A DNA stretch of 64,000 nucleotides from Kitasatospora phosalacinea (GCF_030268885.1 NZ_BSSA01000012.1:62001-126000), one strand, 5' to 3'. Positions 1 through 9,129 are shown, counted from the first letter of the stretch. Made by a program: numbers and translations. The notes: generated by a model from the letters alone, not told the origin.

Positions 1-1197
1 CTGCGCCGCTGGCTCGTCCGGCTCCACCGGGCGCAGATGCGGCGCTTCATCGACACCAACTTCGACTCGCCGTGGCAGCTGCTCAACCCGGACCTGGTGC
101 GGCTGGCCGCGCTCGGCGGGTTCGGTCGGCTCGCGCCGCGGATCGGGCGCCACCTGCGCGACGAGCGGCTGCAGCGGGTCTTCTCGTTCCAGTCCCTGTA
201 CGCGGGGGTGGCCCCGGCCCGGGCGCTGGCCGCCTACGCGGTCATCGCCTACATGGACACGGTGGCCGGGGTGTGGTTCCCCCGCGGCGGCATGCACGCG
301 CTGCCCCGGGCGATGGCCGCCGCCGCCGGGGCGGCGGGGGCCGCGTTCCGCTACGGGAGCACCGTGGTGGGCCTGGAGCGGAGCGGGGGGAGGGTCACGG
401 CCGTGGTCACGGACCGCGAGCGGATCGCCTGCGACGCGGTCGTCCTGACGCCCGACCTGCCGGTGGCGTACCGGCTGCTGGGGCGGGCGCCGCGGCGGGC
501 GGTGCCGTTGCGGTTCTCGCCGTCGGCGGTCGTCCTGCACCTGGGGACCGACCGGACGTGGCCGGAGCTCGCCCACCACACCCTGTCGTTCGGCCGGGCC
601 TGGGAGCGGACGTTCGACGAACTGACCCGCACCGGGCGCCTGATGACGGACCCCTCGCTGCTGGTCACCCGGCCGACCGGCACGGACCCGTCGGCGGCCC
701 CGGCCGGGCGGCACACCCACTACGTGCTGGCCCCGGTGCCCAACACCGTCATCGGTCCGGACGCCGCCGCCTGGGGCGACCTGGCGCCCGGCTACCGCGA
801 CCACCTGCTCGACACCCTGGAGCGGCGCGGGTTGACCGGGATCGGTGCGGCGGTGGAGGAGGAGTGCCTGGTGACCCCGGCGGACTGGACCGCCCTGGGG
901 CACGCGGCCGGCACGCCGTTCTCCGCGGCCCACACCTTCGCGCAGACGGGTCCGTTCCGGCCGCGCAACCTGGTGCGGGGCCTGGAGAACGTGGTGCTGG
1001 CCGGGTGCGGCACCACGCCCGGGGTCGGTGTCCCGACCGTCCTGATCAGCGGGAAGCTCGCCGCCGCCCGGATCACCGGTGCGGCGCGTCCGGCCCGCGC
1101 GCGTCGCCGTGCGTCCGCGGCCTGCCCCCCTCCGCCCGGCACCGGCGCGACGCCGGCCCCGCCCCCGACCGCAGGAGTGCTGCATGACGGTCCGTGA
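1..1197 (+). CDS. crtI: Phytoene desaturase CrtI (5' end outside window)
   Basis: FAD-dependent phytoene dehydrogenase that introduces double bonds into phytoene to give lycopene. The reading frame is open from base 1, so the N-terminal FAD-binding part and the start lie upstream; about 398 residues are visible, against roughly 500 for the family. The C-terminal part carries the family signature (GCGTTPGVGVPTVLISGKLA, roughly residues 325-345 of the visible part), which closes the FAD site. A short Pro/Ala/Arg-rich tail follows. The stop overlaps the start of crtB by 14 bases, so the two are translationally coupled. Family assignment is firm; the exact desaturation product is inferred from the neighbouring crtB, crtU and crtY. 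Confidence 0.9.
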   Translation: MRRWLVRLHRAQMRRFIDTNFDSPWQLLNPDLVRLAALGGFGRLAPRIGRHLRDERLQRVFSFQSLYAGVAPARALAAYAVIAYMDTVAGVWFPRGGMHALPRAMAAAAGAAGAAFRYGSTVVGLERSGGRVTAVVTDRERIACDAVVLTPDLPVAYRLLGRAPRRAVPLRFSPSAVVLHLGTDRTWPELAHHTLSFGRAWERTFDELTRTGRLMTDPSLLVTRPTGTDPSAAPAGRHTHYVLAPVPNTVIGPDAAAWGDLAPGYRDHLLDTLERRGLTGIGAAVEEECLVTPADWTALGHAAGTPFSAAHTFAQTGPFRPRNLVRGLENVVLAGCGTTPGVGVPTVLISGKLAAARITGAARPARARRRASAACPPPPGTGATPAPPPTAGVLHDGP

Positions 1198-2182
1198 ACT
1201 GGACGCCGCGGGGATCACCGACCCCGGCCTGCGGACGGCGTACACCGCCTGCCGCGAGCTCAACGCCCGGCACGGGCGCACCTACTTCCTGGCGACCCGG
1301 CTGCTGCCGCCGGAGCGCCGGAGCGCGGTCCACGCGCTGTACGGTTTCGCCCGGTGGGCGGACGACATCGTCGACGGGCTGGACCGCCGCGAGACGCCCG
1401 CCGAGCGCGACCGGCTGCTGGAGGTGCTGGAGCAGGACCTGGCCGAGGGCCTGCGGCGCGGCGACGCGGACGAGCCGGTGGTGCGGGCGGTCGCGGACAC
1501 CGCGGGGCGGTACGGCATCGACCCGGTGCTGTTCACCGACTTCATGGCCGCGATGCGCGCCGACCTCACCGTCACCGACTACCCGACCTACCGGGACCTG
1601 TGCGGTTACATGCACGGTTCGGCGGCGGTGATCGGCCTGCAGATGCTGCCCGTCCTGGGCACGGTGACGTGCCGCGCCGAGGCCGAGCCGTACGCGGCCG
1701 CCCTCGGGGTGGCGTTCCAGTTGACCAACTTCCTGCGCGACGTGGGCGAGGACCTGGACCGCGGCCGGGTGTACCTGCCGGCCGACCTGCTCGCGGCCCA
1801 CGGGGTGGACCGGCCGCTGCTGGAGTGGAGCCGCCGCACGGGCCGGGACGACGCCCGCATCCGGGCCGCGCTGGTGACCGCCGCCGCGCTGACCCGCGGC
1901 GTCTACCGGGAGGCCGAGCCGGGCATCGCGATGCTGGAGCCCCGGGTGCGGCCCTGCATCCGGACGGCGTTCCTGCTGTACGGCGGCATCCTCGACGCGA
2001 TCGCCGGGGGCGGCTACCGGGTGCTGCACCGGCGGGCGGTGGTGCCGGTGCGCCGGAGGGCGGCCGTCGCGGCGTCGGGGCTGGTCCGCGTCGCGGCGGC
2101 CTGGGTGCGGCCCCCGGGGCGCAGCGGTGCCCCGCCCGGGCGCCCGCGCCGTCGGCGGGCGGACCGGGAGGCGGGGCGGTGA
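1184..2182 (+). CDS. crtB: Phytoene synthase CrtB
   Basis: Condenses two geranylgeranyl diphosphates head-to-head to phytoene, the first committed carotenoid step. The 332-residue protein shows both Asp-rich Mg-diphosphate motifs of squalene/phytoene synthases: DDIVD at about residues 60-64 and DVGED at about 186-190, followed by LDRGRVYLP. The ATG at 1184 has a GGAG sequence (GCAGGAG) just upstream and gives the usual family length; longer upstream readings run inside crtI and are rich in Arg/Pro. The gene overlaps crtI at its start and the Rieske gene at its end (GTGA). The C-terminal 35 residues are Arg/Pro-rich and probably disordered. Confidence 0.93.
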   Translation: MTVRELDAAGITDPGLRTAYTACRELNARHGRTYFLATRLLPPERRSAVHALYGFARWADDIVDGLDRRETPAERDRLLEVLEQDLAEGLRRGDADEPVVRAVADTAGRYGIDPVLFTDFMAAMRADLTVTDYPTYRDLCGYMHGSAAVIGLQMLPVLGTVTCRAEAEPYAAALGVAFQLTNFLRDVGEDLDRGRVYLPADLLAAHGVDRPLLEWSRRTGRDDARIRAALVTAAALTRGVYREAEPGIAMLEPRVRPCIRTAFLLYGGILDAIAGGGYRVLHRRAVVPVRRRAAVAASGLVRVAAAWVRPPGRSGAPPGRPRRRRADREAGR

Positions 2183-3177
2183 GCGCCCCGCGCCGCTGGA
2201 GGCCGCCGCTGCGGCTGCGCCGGGGGCCGGAGTGGGCGCGGCAGGAGCCGTCGTGGCGGGAGGCGAGGCCCGCGCTGATCGCCGCCGCGCTGGAGCGGGC
2301 GGGGGCCCGGCCCTCCGGGAACTGGTTCGCCGTCGGCGCGGCCGGGGAGGTCGCCGCCGGTGGTCGGCCGTGCGGGCGGCTGGTGGGCGGCACGGAGGTG
2401 GTGCTGTGGCGGGACGCCGCGGGCGTGCTGCGGGCCGGGCCGGGGGTCTGCCCGCACCTGGGCGCGCCGCTGGCGGACGGCCGGGTGGTGTGCGGCACGC
2501 TGGTCTGCCGCTGGCACGGGCTGGCCCTGGACGGCGGCCCGACGGCCGGGTGGGAGCCCTTCCCGGCGTACGAGGACGGGGTGCTGGCCTGGGTGCGGTT
2601 GGACGCGGTGGGGGGCGAGGAGCCCGCCGAGCGGCCGGTGGCGGTGGAGCGGCCCGATCTGCGGGGGGCGCTGGCGTCGGTGTACACGGGGCGGGGCCGC
2701 TGCGAGCCCGAGGACGTGGTGGCCAACCGGCTGGATCCGTGGCACGGCTCCTGGTTCCACCCCTACTCGTTCGCGGACCTGACGGTGCGGGAGGTGCCGG
2801 ACGGCACCGGGGAGGACCGGTTCGCGGTGAACGTGTCGTTCCGGGTCGCCGGGCGGCTGGTGGTGCCGGTGCGCGCGGTCTTCACCGCCCCCGGGCCGCG
2901 CACGGTGGTCATGCGCATCGTCGAGGGCGAGGGGGCGGGGTCGGTGGTGGAGACCCACGCGACCCCGCTGACCGCGCCCGCCTCCCCCGCGCCGCGCACG
3001 GCGGTGGTGGAGGCGGTCGTCGCGTGTTCCGGGCGCCGGGGCTTCGCCATGGCCCGGGCGCTGGCCCCGGCCCTGCGGCCGCTGGTGCGCCGCACCGCGG
3101 GCCGGCTGTGGCGCGACGACCTGGCCTACGCGGAGCGCCGCTGGGCGCTGCGCAGCACCGGCCGCTTCCCCGGCTGA
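2179..3177 (+). CDS. Rieske [2Fe-2S] protein of the carotenoid cluster (DUF5914-like)
   Basis: A 332-residue protein with a Rieske cluster-binding site: Cys91-x-His93, 16 residues, then Cys110-x-x-His113 (CPHLGAPL ... CRWHG). The remaining ~200 residues contain GSWFHPYSF and an alpha/beta section; I do not see a clear mononuclear Fe triad of classical ring-hydroxylating oxygenases. The GTG at 2179 overlaps the crtB stop (GTGA), so it belongs to the crtI-crtB operon. Similar Rieske proteins with a DUF5914-type C-terminus accompany isorenieratene genes in Streptomyces, from memory. A redox or ring-modifying role on the carotenoid is inferred, not shown. It faces crtU tail to tail, 16 bases away. 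Confidence 0.8.
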   Translation: MSAPRRWRPPLRLRRGPEWARQEPSWREARPALIAAALERAGARPSGNWFAVGAAGEVAAGGRPCGRLVGGTEVVLWRDAAGVLRAGPGVCPHLGAPLADGRVVCGTLVCRWHGLALDGGPTAGWEPFPAYEDGVLAWVRLDAVGGEEPAERPVAVERPDLRGALASVYTGRGRCEPEDVVANRLDPWHGSWFHPYSFADLTVREVPDGTGEDRFAVNVSFRVAGRLVVPVRAVFTAPGPRTVVMRIVEGEGAGSVVETHATPLTAPASPAPRTAVVEAVVACSGRRGFAMARALAPALRPLVRRTAGRLWRDDLAYAERRWALRSTGRFPG

Positions 3178-3193
3178 GGGCGCCGCCGGGCGG

Positions 3194-4750
3194 TCAGCGG
3201 GCCGCCCGGCGGGCCAGGGCGCGCAGCAGGCGGGAGCGGCCGGCCCGGGGCACCGACCACAGGGTCTGGCCGGTGACGCCCCAGCGGGCGAGCAGGGCGT
3301 TGGCGGCCTGGAAGCCGGTGGTGGCGGCGCGTTCCATCAGGGCGACGGGCAGGTCGGTGCGGACGAGGTCCCCGGCGAGGACGACGGCGGGGTGCGGGGT
3401 GGTGACGCCGGGGCGGCGGGGCCAGCCGCCGACCGGGAAGGCCGGGCAGTCCTGGCGCCATTCGTGGCGGACGTCCACCGTCCGGGCGTCGCGGGTCTCC
3501 GGGTAGACCTCGTGCAGCCGGGCCGTCATGCGTTCCTGGACCTCCTCGGGTGCGGCGTCCCCGTCCACGGCGTAGGCGTGCAGTTCGACCACGGACCCGC
3601 CGGTGCGGGCGGCCCAGCGGGCCGCTTCGCCCTCCCAGCGCTCCAGCACGCTGACGTTGTCCAGTCCGTCGTAGCCGCTGGTGCCGAGGAAGCCCGGCCG
3701 GTCGGCGGCGACGGGGCGGTCCAGCCAGAGCCGGGAGACCAGGAAGGGCGGCGCGGTGCGCAGCGCGGCGATGTCGGCGCGCCAGGCGGGGTCGCCCAGT
3801 GCCGCGGAGTTCGCGACGAGGGTGCGCAGGCCGGCCGGGTCCAGGGCGAGGACCACGGCCCGGTGGCGTTCGGTCCTCCCGTCCGGGGTGGCCACCTCGA
3901 GGTCCCCGCCGGGCAGCGGCCGGACGGCGTCGACGGCGGAGCCGGTGCGCAGGTCGACGCGGAGGGCGGTCAGGTAGGCGGCCAGCGGCTCCCACAGGGC
4001 CTGCGGGTAGGGCTCGGCGGGGACGTCGAAGAGCAGCCCCTCGGAGGAGCCGAGGAAGTAGATGTGGAACATCAGCAGCAGTTCGGCGGCGGACAGGTCG
4101 CGCGGGTCGGTGAAGAAGCTGCGGGAGAACACCTCGAAGGCGAGGTAGCGGGCGGCCTCGGGGAAGTTGATCCGCTGCAGCAGGTCGTGCGCGCTGGTGG
4201 TGTCGTGGCGTTCGAAGACCTCGGGGAGGCGGACGTCCAGCAGCGGGAGGGCGGCCCGGGCGTCCAGGGCGGCGAGGTCGCGCAGGCCGAAGGTCGGGCT
4301 GAGGGCGACGAAGCCGGCGGCGCTGAACGGCGGGGTGCGCGGCACCCGGGCGAAGCTGTCGGTCGTTCCGGAGCGCCGGCGCAGCGGGTAGTCGGGCAGG
4401 CCGACCAGCCGGGTCAGGCCGGGGTCGGTGCGCCGCAGCAGGCCGCGCAGGTTGTAGTACTGGCGGAAGAAGGCGTGGAAGCCGCGGCTCATGGTCGCGG
4501 TCGATCCGTCGGCGAGGCGGGTGCTCCAGCCCGCGACCCGCCCGCCCAGCACGGGTTCCCGTTCGTGGAGGACCACGTCGACGCCGCGTTCGGCGAGGGC
4601 CGTCGCGGCGGCCAGGCCGGCGATCCCGCCGCCGACGACGGCGACCCGGGGCGGCTCGGCCCCGGGGAAGCGGGCGCGGCCCGGGGCGGCGGGCACCACC
4701 TCGGCCCGGCGGTCCCGCCCGTGCCGGGTGGCGGACGGGGTGCGGCTCAT
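3194..4750 (-). CDS. crtU: Beta-carotene desaturase/methylase CrtU
   Basis: FAD enzyme (518 aa) that converts the beta-ionone rings of beta-carotene to the phi rings of isorenieratene by desaturation with methyl migration. An N-terminal dinucleotide fold (VAVVGGGIAGLAAATALAER, about residues 36-55) is followed by HEREPVLGGRVAGW and SRGFHAFFRQYYNLR, typical of the CrtU/amine-oxidase-like family rather than of CrtI. The first 35 residues are a basic, low-complexity extension. It lies downstream of crtY on the same strand with about 50 bases between, so the two are probably cotranscribed. Its presence with crtY predicts an aromatic carotenoid as end product. Confidence 0.88.
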   Translation of the reverse strand: MSRTPSATRHGRDRRAEVVPAAPGRARFPGAEPPRVAVVGGGIAGLAAATALAERGVDVVLHEREPVLGGRVAGWSTRLADGSTATMSRGFHAFFRQYYNLRGLLRRTDPGLTRLVGLPDYPLRRRSGTTDSFARVPRTPPFSAAGFVALSPTFGLRDLAALDARAALPLLDVRLPEVFERHDTTSAHDLLQRINFPEAARYLAFEVFSRSFFTDPRDLSAAELLLMFHIYFLGSSEGLLFDVPAEPYPQALWEPLAAYLTALRVDLRTGSAVDAVRPLPGGDLEVATPDGRTERHRAVVLALDPAGLRTLVANSAALGDPAWRADIAALRTAPPFLVSRLWLDRPVAADRPGFLGTSGYDGLDNVSVLERWEGEAARWAARTGGSVVELHAYAVDGDAAPEEVQERMTARLHEVYPETRDARTVDVRHEWRQDCPAFPVGGWPRRPGVTTPHPAVVLAGDLVRTDLPVALMERAATTGFQAANALLARWGVTGQTLWSVPRAGRSRLLRALARRAAR

Positions 4751-4802
4751 CCCCGCACCGCCGGAAGGGCGGCGGCGGGGGCGGGACGGTGCCGGGGCTG
4801 GG

Positions 4803-6074
4803 TCAACGGTGGTCCTCAGGGTGTGCGGGGCGGGTGCCGGGCGCGGTCCGGCGGGGCAGCAGCGGCAGTTCGACGGCCGAGCGCAGCATGGGGCCGACGG
4901 GGCAGCGCAGGCCGATGCGGAGTTCCTCCAGGGGCGTGCTCGCCCCGTCCAGGAAGCGCAGCACCTGTGCGGCGGGGGTGCGGCGGAACAGGTCGGTGAA
5001 GAAGCGGGGTCCGTCGACGCGGCCGGTGTCCAGGGCGCGCAGCAGCACGGCGTCCATGGCCAGGGCCCGTCGGCGGTGGGGTGCGGGCGCCGGTGCGGGG
5101 CGGTGCGGCGCGGCCGGTCGGCCGAGGGCCTCGGCGATGGCGCGGCTCTGCCGCTGGACGGCGGCGAAGGTGTAGCCGGTGGCGGGGCGGGTGGCGCCGC
5201 CGGCCGTGCCGATGTGCACGTGCGCGGGGGCGGTGCGGCGGGGGAAGCGGCCGTCCGTCATCGGGATGGCGCCCTGTTCGACGTCCTCCACCGTGAGTCC
5301 GCCCAGCCCCAGGACTCCCGCGGTGTAGGCGCGCAGGGCCCGCTCGTACGCGGGGACGGTCAGCGGGTGCCGGGAGAACTCGGTGTACTCCACCAGGGCC
5401 CGGTCGGGGGCCAGCGGCAGGACGTACCCGAAGGCGAGGCCGTGGGCGGGCTGCGGGACGCGGAAGTCCATGAGGTCCGCCGCGCCCGGGTCGAAGCGCG
5501 GGCGGTCGGTGCGCACGAACCAGCCCCGGAAGTGCTGCAGCAGGGCGGTGCGGGCCAGCGGGGGCCGGGCGGGCGGCCGGGAGTCGAAGACGTACCGGGC
5601 GTCGAGGGTGAGCGGCCGCCCGGCTGCGTCGTCGGCGTGCACGCGGGCGCCGGGCCGTCCGTCCGGCCGTGCCCGCACGTGCCGGACCGTGGCGCGCAGG
5701 ACCCGGGCCCGGGGGTGGGCCGCGAGGCGGGCGTGGACCAGTTCCTCGAAGGCGGTGGAGCGCAGCATCCGGTAGCGCAGGGGGGCGGGTGCCGCCTCGA
5801 CGCTCCCGCCGTCGGGGCCGGTGATCCGCAGCCGGGACCACTGCGCCGTGACGGCCTCCTCGTACGCCCCCGGGCCGTCGTCCCAGAAGCACCACGTCCG
5901 GGGGGCCGGGCGCAGCGGGCCCTCCGGGGCCTCGACCAGGGTCACGTCGAACCGGGGGCCGCCGTCGGCTCCCCGCGGGTCGTGCCTGACCAGGCAGTCG
6001 GCCAGGCTGAGTCCGGCGGCTCCCCCGCCGACGACCACCAGCGTGAGGGGGGCGGCTTCCGGCGTGCTTCTCAA
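4803..6074 (-). CDS. crtY: Lycopene beta-cyclase CrtY
   Basis: Cyclises the ends of lycopene to beta-carotene. The 423-residue flavoprotein begins with a Rossmann FAD motif (VVVGGGAAGLSLAD, about residues 13-26). Typical CrtY features are TWCFWDD, the substrate-side segment RYRMLRSTAF, and GGATRPATGYTF near residue 310. The start used is TTG at 6074 because no ATG or GTG precedes the FAD motif in frame; a purine-rich GGCGGAAGCGAG stretch sits just upstream. The first gene of the crtY-crtU - strand operon. The C-terminus ends in a PTQ-free, Pro/Arg-rich tail. Confidence 0.9.
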   Translation of the reverse strand: MRSTPEAAPLTLVVVGGGAAGLSLADCLVRHDPRGADGGPRFDVTLVEAPEGPLRPAPRTWCFWDDGPGAYEEAVTAQWSRLRITGPDGGSVEAAPAPLRYRMLRSTAFEELVHARLAAHPRARVLRATVRHVRARPDGRPGARVHADDAAGRPLTLDARYVFDSRPPARPPLARTALLQHFRGWFVRTDRPRFDPGAADLMDFRVPQPAHGLAFGYVLPLAPDRALVEYTEFSRHPLTVPAYERALRAYTAGVLGLGGLTVEDVEQGAIPMTDGRFPRRTAPAHVHIGTAGGATRPATGYTFAAVQRQSRAIAEALGRPAAPHRPAPAPAPHRRRALAMDAVLLRALDTGRVDGPRFFTDLFRRTPAAQVLRFLDGASTPLEELRIGLRCPVGPMLRSAVELPLLPRRTAPGTRPAHPEDHR

Positions 6075-6421
6075 CTCGCTTCCGCCTTCCGGTTCCGGAC
6101 GGGGCGCGGGGCGTTCGGCCCGTCACCCGGCGCACTGCCGGGGCTCCGGGCGGCGGGCGCCGCGGGGGTGTCCCCACCCTGCCACCTCTGCCCCGGTCCG
6201 GCCGTGCCATTCGCCGGGACGTGCCGCCGTGTCCGCTGTCCGGCGGGTACGGCGGGTCTGGTGCGGAGGGTCGGGGAGGGCACGGCGGGGCGCGGCGGGT
6301 CGGCCTTCCGTCCGGACGGTGCGGAAAGGGTGCGCCTTTGCGCCCGGGCGCTGCCGGGTGGACCGTGGGGTGTGGCAGCGAACCCGCACGCCACGAGACT
6401 CGGGACCACCGGGAGGACGCC
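6075..6421. other. Intergenic control region between crtY and the 71-aa membrane protein
   Basis: About 350 bases between two divergent genes. It must hold the promoter of crtY-crtU on the - strand and of the small + strand gene. I see no convincing -35/-10 pair, palindrome or conserved ORF; short frames here have the composition of random high-GC sequence. Confidence 0.5.
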
Positions 6422-6637
6422 ATGTCCGTCAGCCACTCCGTCCCCGCTTCGGCCCAGGTGCCCGGCCACTCCGTGCCGGTCGAGACCCCCGAGTGCGAGT
6501 CCTCGACCACGCACGGCATCTCCACGCCCGAGGCGGTGGAGCTGCACACGGCCTGGCCCGGCTGGATCCCGCTGCTGGTCATCATGGTCATGGTGGCCTG
6601 CTGCATCGGCTTCGTCGTCGGACGGATCTTCGCCTGA
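6422..6637 (+). CDS. Small single-pass (tail-anchored) membrane protein, 71 aa
   Basis: Unrecognised protein. The ATG at 6422 is preceded by GGGAGGAC at good spacing, which decides the start. Residues 1-45 are Ser/Thr/Glu-rich and hydrophilic (ESSTTHGISTPEAVELHTAW). Residues 46-69 form one strongly hydrophobic helix (WIPLLVIMVMVACCIGFVVG) ending RIFA, so the topology is probably cytoplasmic N-terminus with a C-terminal membrane anchor. Two adjacent Cys lie within the helix. It stands alone between the carotenoid genes and a convergent unknown gene 26 bases downstream. No function can be assigned. Confidence 0.75.
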   Translation: MSVSHSVPASAQVPGHSVPVETPECESSTTHGISTPEAVELHTAWPGWIPLLVIMVMVACCIGFVVGRIFA

Positions 6638-6663
6638 GGGCTGCCCTCCCCGCCCTCGGCGGG

Positions 6664-6924
6664 TCAGCAGTGGATGTTCCCGCGGTAGTGCCAGCGGAAC
6701 GGGTCGTCGGGGTCGGACTCGTAGTTGGCCCGGGGGCCGGTCCGGTCCCCGGGAACGACGAGCCGGGCGCCCCCGGCGAGCTCGTCGGGGGTCCAGCCCG
6801 CGACGTCCAGGAGCTGGCCGTCGAACGGGCCGCCGTGGAGTTCGAGGTAGACGCCGTCCGGGGCCGGTCGCCTGCGCGGTGCGGAGCCGTAGACGGTGCG
6901 CCATCCGTCGTACTGCCAGTCCAT
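6664..6924 (-). CDS. Hypothetical protein, 86 aa
   Basis: Unrecognised small soluble protein. The ATG at 6924 has GAAGGA eight bases upstream and starts a balanced, non-repetitive sequence (MDWQYDGWRTVYG), whereas an in-frame extension upstream to 7173 is Arg/Pro-rich and looks non-coding. The sequence contains YLELHGGPFDGQLLDV and ends FRWHYRGNIHC, with a C-terminal Cys. Proteins of this style (short beta-rich, GGPFDG motif) occur in actinomycete accessory DNA, but I cannot name the family. Confidence 0.65.
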   Translation of the reverse strand: MDWQYDGWRTVYGSAPRRRPAPDGVYLELHGGPFDGQLLDVAGWTPDELAGGARLVVPGDRTGPRANYESDPDDPFRWHYRGNIHC

Positions 6925-7257
6925 GCGGTGTTCCTTCGGGGTGGGCAGGGTCAGGAGCGGCCGGGGAGGGCAGTGGTTCTCCCCGGGGCCGAGGCGTGGT
7001 GGACCGGTGGCGGGGGGCCGGGCCGGACGGTCGGCGGCCGGTCGGGGTGCGCGGTCCGTGCGTGGTCCTGAGCCACGAGGTCCCCCTCCTGTGGTCCTGG
7101 TCTTGCCGGTGCGGAACTCTACGCCCGCCGCCCCTCGGCGTCCACGAACCTTCTCCGCTGCCCGGGCCCGCACCTGCGGCGTTGCGCCGCTCCCCGCCGG
7201 TGGCGGGCGCGGCCGGAGGCCCGGGAGCGGCGCTCCCGGGCCTCCGGCCGCACGGGG
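6925..7257. other. Non-coding stretch between transketolase and the 86-aa gene
   Basis: Both flanking genes are on the - strand. The part next to transketolase carries the perfect hairpin at 7211-7249. The remainder (6925-7210) must contain the promoter of the 86-aa gene; I see no clear promoter elements and no plausible ORF. Confidence 0.5.
7211..7249 (-). terminator. Strong hairpin terminator of transketolase
   Basis: A perfect 18-bp inverted repeat (arms 7211-7228 and 7232-7249, 3-base loop GGC) starts 9 bases after the transketolase stop codon. There is no U-run, as is usual for terminators in these high-GC genomes. Confidence 0.85.
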
Positions 7258-9129
7258 TCAGCGGCGGCGGTCGGCGAGGGCGCGGGCCGCGGCGGCGATC
7301 GCGTCGCGGGAGATGCCGGCGGCCTGCAGGAGCTCCTCGGTGGTGCCGGAGCCGGGGAGGCCGGTGGCGGCGAGGTGGGTGACCGCGGGGTGGGCGTCGG
7401 CGGCGGCGAGGGCGGACAGGACGGCCTCGCCGAGGCCGCCCTCGGGGTGGTGGTCCTCGGCCACCACCAGGGCCCCGGTCTCGCGGGCGGCGCGCAGCAG
7501 GGCGTCGGTGTCGACGGGCTTGACGGAGTAGAGGTCGATGACCCGGACGGGGACGCCCTCCTCGGCCAGCCGGTCGGCGGCGGCCAGGCACTCGTGCAGG
7601 GTCACCCCGGCGCCGACCAGGGTGACCCGGTCGTCCGGGCCGTGGCGCAGGGTCTTGGAGCCGCCGACCGGGAACTCCTCCTCGGGGCCGTACAGCACCG
7701 GGTAGGCGCCGCGGGTGGTGCGCAGGTAGGAGATGCCGGGCAGGTCGGCCACGGCGGCGGTCAGGGCGGCGGTGGCGGTGGCGTCGCCCGGGTAGAGGAC
7801 GGTGGAGCCGCGGACGGCGCGCATCATGGCGAGGTCCTCCAGGCCCATCTGGGAGGGGCCGTCGGCGCCGATCTCCACGCCGGTGTGGGTGCCGCACAGC
7901 GTCATGGTGACCTGGGAGACCGCGGCCATCCGGATGAAGTCGTGGGCGCGGGTGAGGAAGGCCGCGAAGGTGGTCGCGTAGGGCCGGAAGCCCCGTACGG
8001 CCATGCCGACGGCGGTGGCGACCATCTGCTGTTCGGCGATGTAGCTCTGGAAGTACCGGGTGGGGTGGGCCTTCGCGAAGTCCTCGGCGTGGGTGGAGTT
8101 GCCGACCTCGGCGTCCAGGGCGACCACGTCGGGGCGGGCGCCGAGGGCGGCGAGCGTCCTGCCGTAGGCGACCCGGGTGGCGACCTTCTCGCCGGTCTCG
8201 AAGCGGGGCACCTCGACCTCGGGGGCGTGCACCTTGAGGGCGGGGCTGCCGTGCGGGGGCTGCGGGCCGCGCACCCGCAGGTCGCGCTGCCCGCCGAGTT
8301 CGGCGACGGCGCGTTCGGCGAGGTCCTCGGGCAGCGGCTTGCCGTGCCAGCCCTCCTGGTCGGCGACCTCGGCGACGCCCTGCCCCTTGACGGTGCGGGC
8401 GACGATCACGGTGGGCGCGGTGCCGTCGGCGGCCGTGGTCAGGGCCCGGTCGACGGCGTCCAGGTCGTGGCCGTCGACGACCAGGGCGCGGCAGCCGAAG
8501 GCTTCGACCCGGCGGGCGTAGGCGTCGGTGTCCCACTGGAGTTCGGTGGGGCCGCTCTGGCCGAGGCGGTTGACGTCGATGATCGCGGTGAAGTTGGCGA
8601 GCCGGTGGCGGCCCGCCGCGTCCAGGGCCTCCCAGACGGAGCCCTCGGCCGTCTCGCTGTCCCCGCACAGCACCCACACCCGGAAGTCGCGGCGCTCCAG
8701 GTCGCGGCCGGCCAGCGCGATGCCCACGGCGTAGGCGACGCCCTGGCCGAGCGAGCCGGTGGCCAGGTCGACCCAGGGCAGTTCCGGGGTGGGGTGGCCC
8801 TGGAGGCGCTGGCCGAAGCGCCGGTAGGTGGTCATCAGCTCCTCGTCGTCGATCGCGCCCGCGGCCTTGAACATCGCGTACAGCAGCGGGGAGGCGTGGC
8901 CCTTGGAGAACACCAGGTGGTCGGCGTCCGGGTTGTCGGGCGCCTCCCAGTCGTAGCGCAGGTGGCGGGCCATCAGCACGGCCATCAGGTCGGCGGCGGA
9001 CAGGCTGGAGGTGGGGTGCCCGGACCCGGCCGAGGTGCTGGCGCGGACGGCGTCGACGCGCAGCTGCTGGGCGAGGTCGAAGAGCCGGGCGGGTTCGGTG
9101 TCGGGGCCGAGCAGGGACGGGGTGGTCAT
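7258..9129 (-). CDS. tkt: Transketolase (single-chain, ~620 aa type)
   Basis: Thiamine-diphosphate enzyme that transfers two-carbon units between sugar phosphates in the pentose phosphate pathway. The protein is 623 residues, the length of the shorter, vertebrate-like transketolase class. Order: N-terminal ThDP domain with SAGSGHPTSSLSAADLMAVL near residue 30 and GDSETAEGSVWEALDAA near 150; pyrimidine-binding domain with YFQSYIAEQQMV; and a C-terminal transketolase domain with VIDLYSVKPVD. The ATG at 9129 is preceded by a GAAAGG sequence. It is followed by a strong terminator and shows no operon partner. A second, housekeeping copy elsewhere in the genome would be expected. Confidence 0.93.
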   Translation of the reverse strand: MTTPSLLGPDTEPARLFDLAQQLRVDAVRASTSAGSGHPTSSLSAADLMAVLMARHLRYDWEAPDNPDADHLVFSKGHASPLLYAMFKAAGAIDDEELMTTYRRFGQRLQGHPTPELPWVDLATGSLGQGVAYAVGIALAGRDLERRDFRVWVLCGDSETAEGSVWEALDAAGRHRLANFTAIIDVNRLGQSGPTELQWDTDAYARRVEAFGCRALVVDGHDLDAVDRALTTAADGTAPTVIVARTVKGQGVAEVADQEGWHGKPLPEDLAERAVAELGGQRDLRVRGPQPPHGSPALKVHAPEVEVPRFETGEKVATRVAYGRTLAALGARPDVVALDAEVGNSTHAEDFAKAHPTRYFQSYIAEQQMVATAVGMAVRGFRPYATTFAAFLTRAHDFIRMAAVSQVTMTLCGTHTGVEIGADGPSQMGLEDLAMMRAVRGSTVLYPGDATATAALTAAVADLPGISYLRTTRGAYPVLYGPEEEFPVGGSKTLRHGPDDRVTLVGAGVTLHECLAAADRLAEEGVPVRVIDLYSVKPVDTDALLRAARETGALVVAEDHHPEGGLGEAVLSALAAADAHPAVTHLAATGLPGSGTTEELLQAAGISRDAIAAAARALADRRR

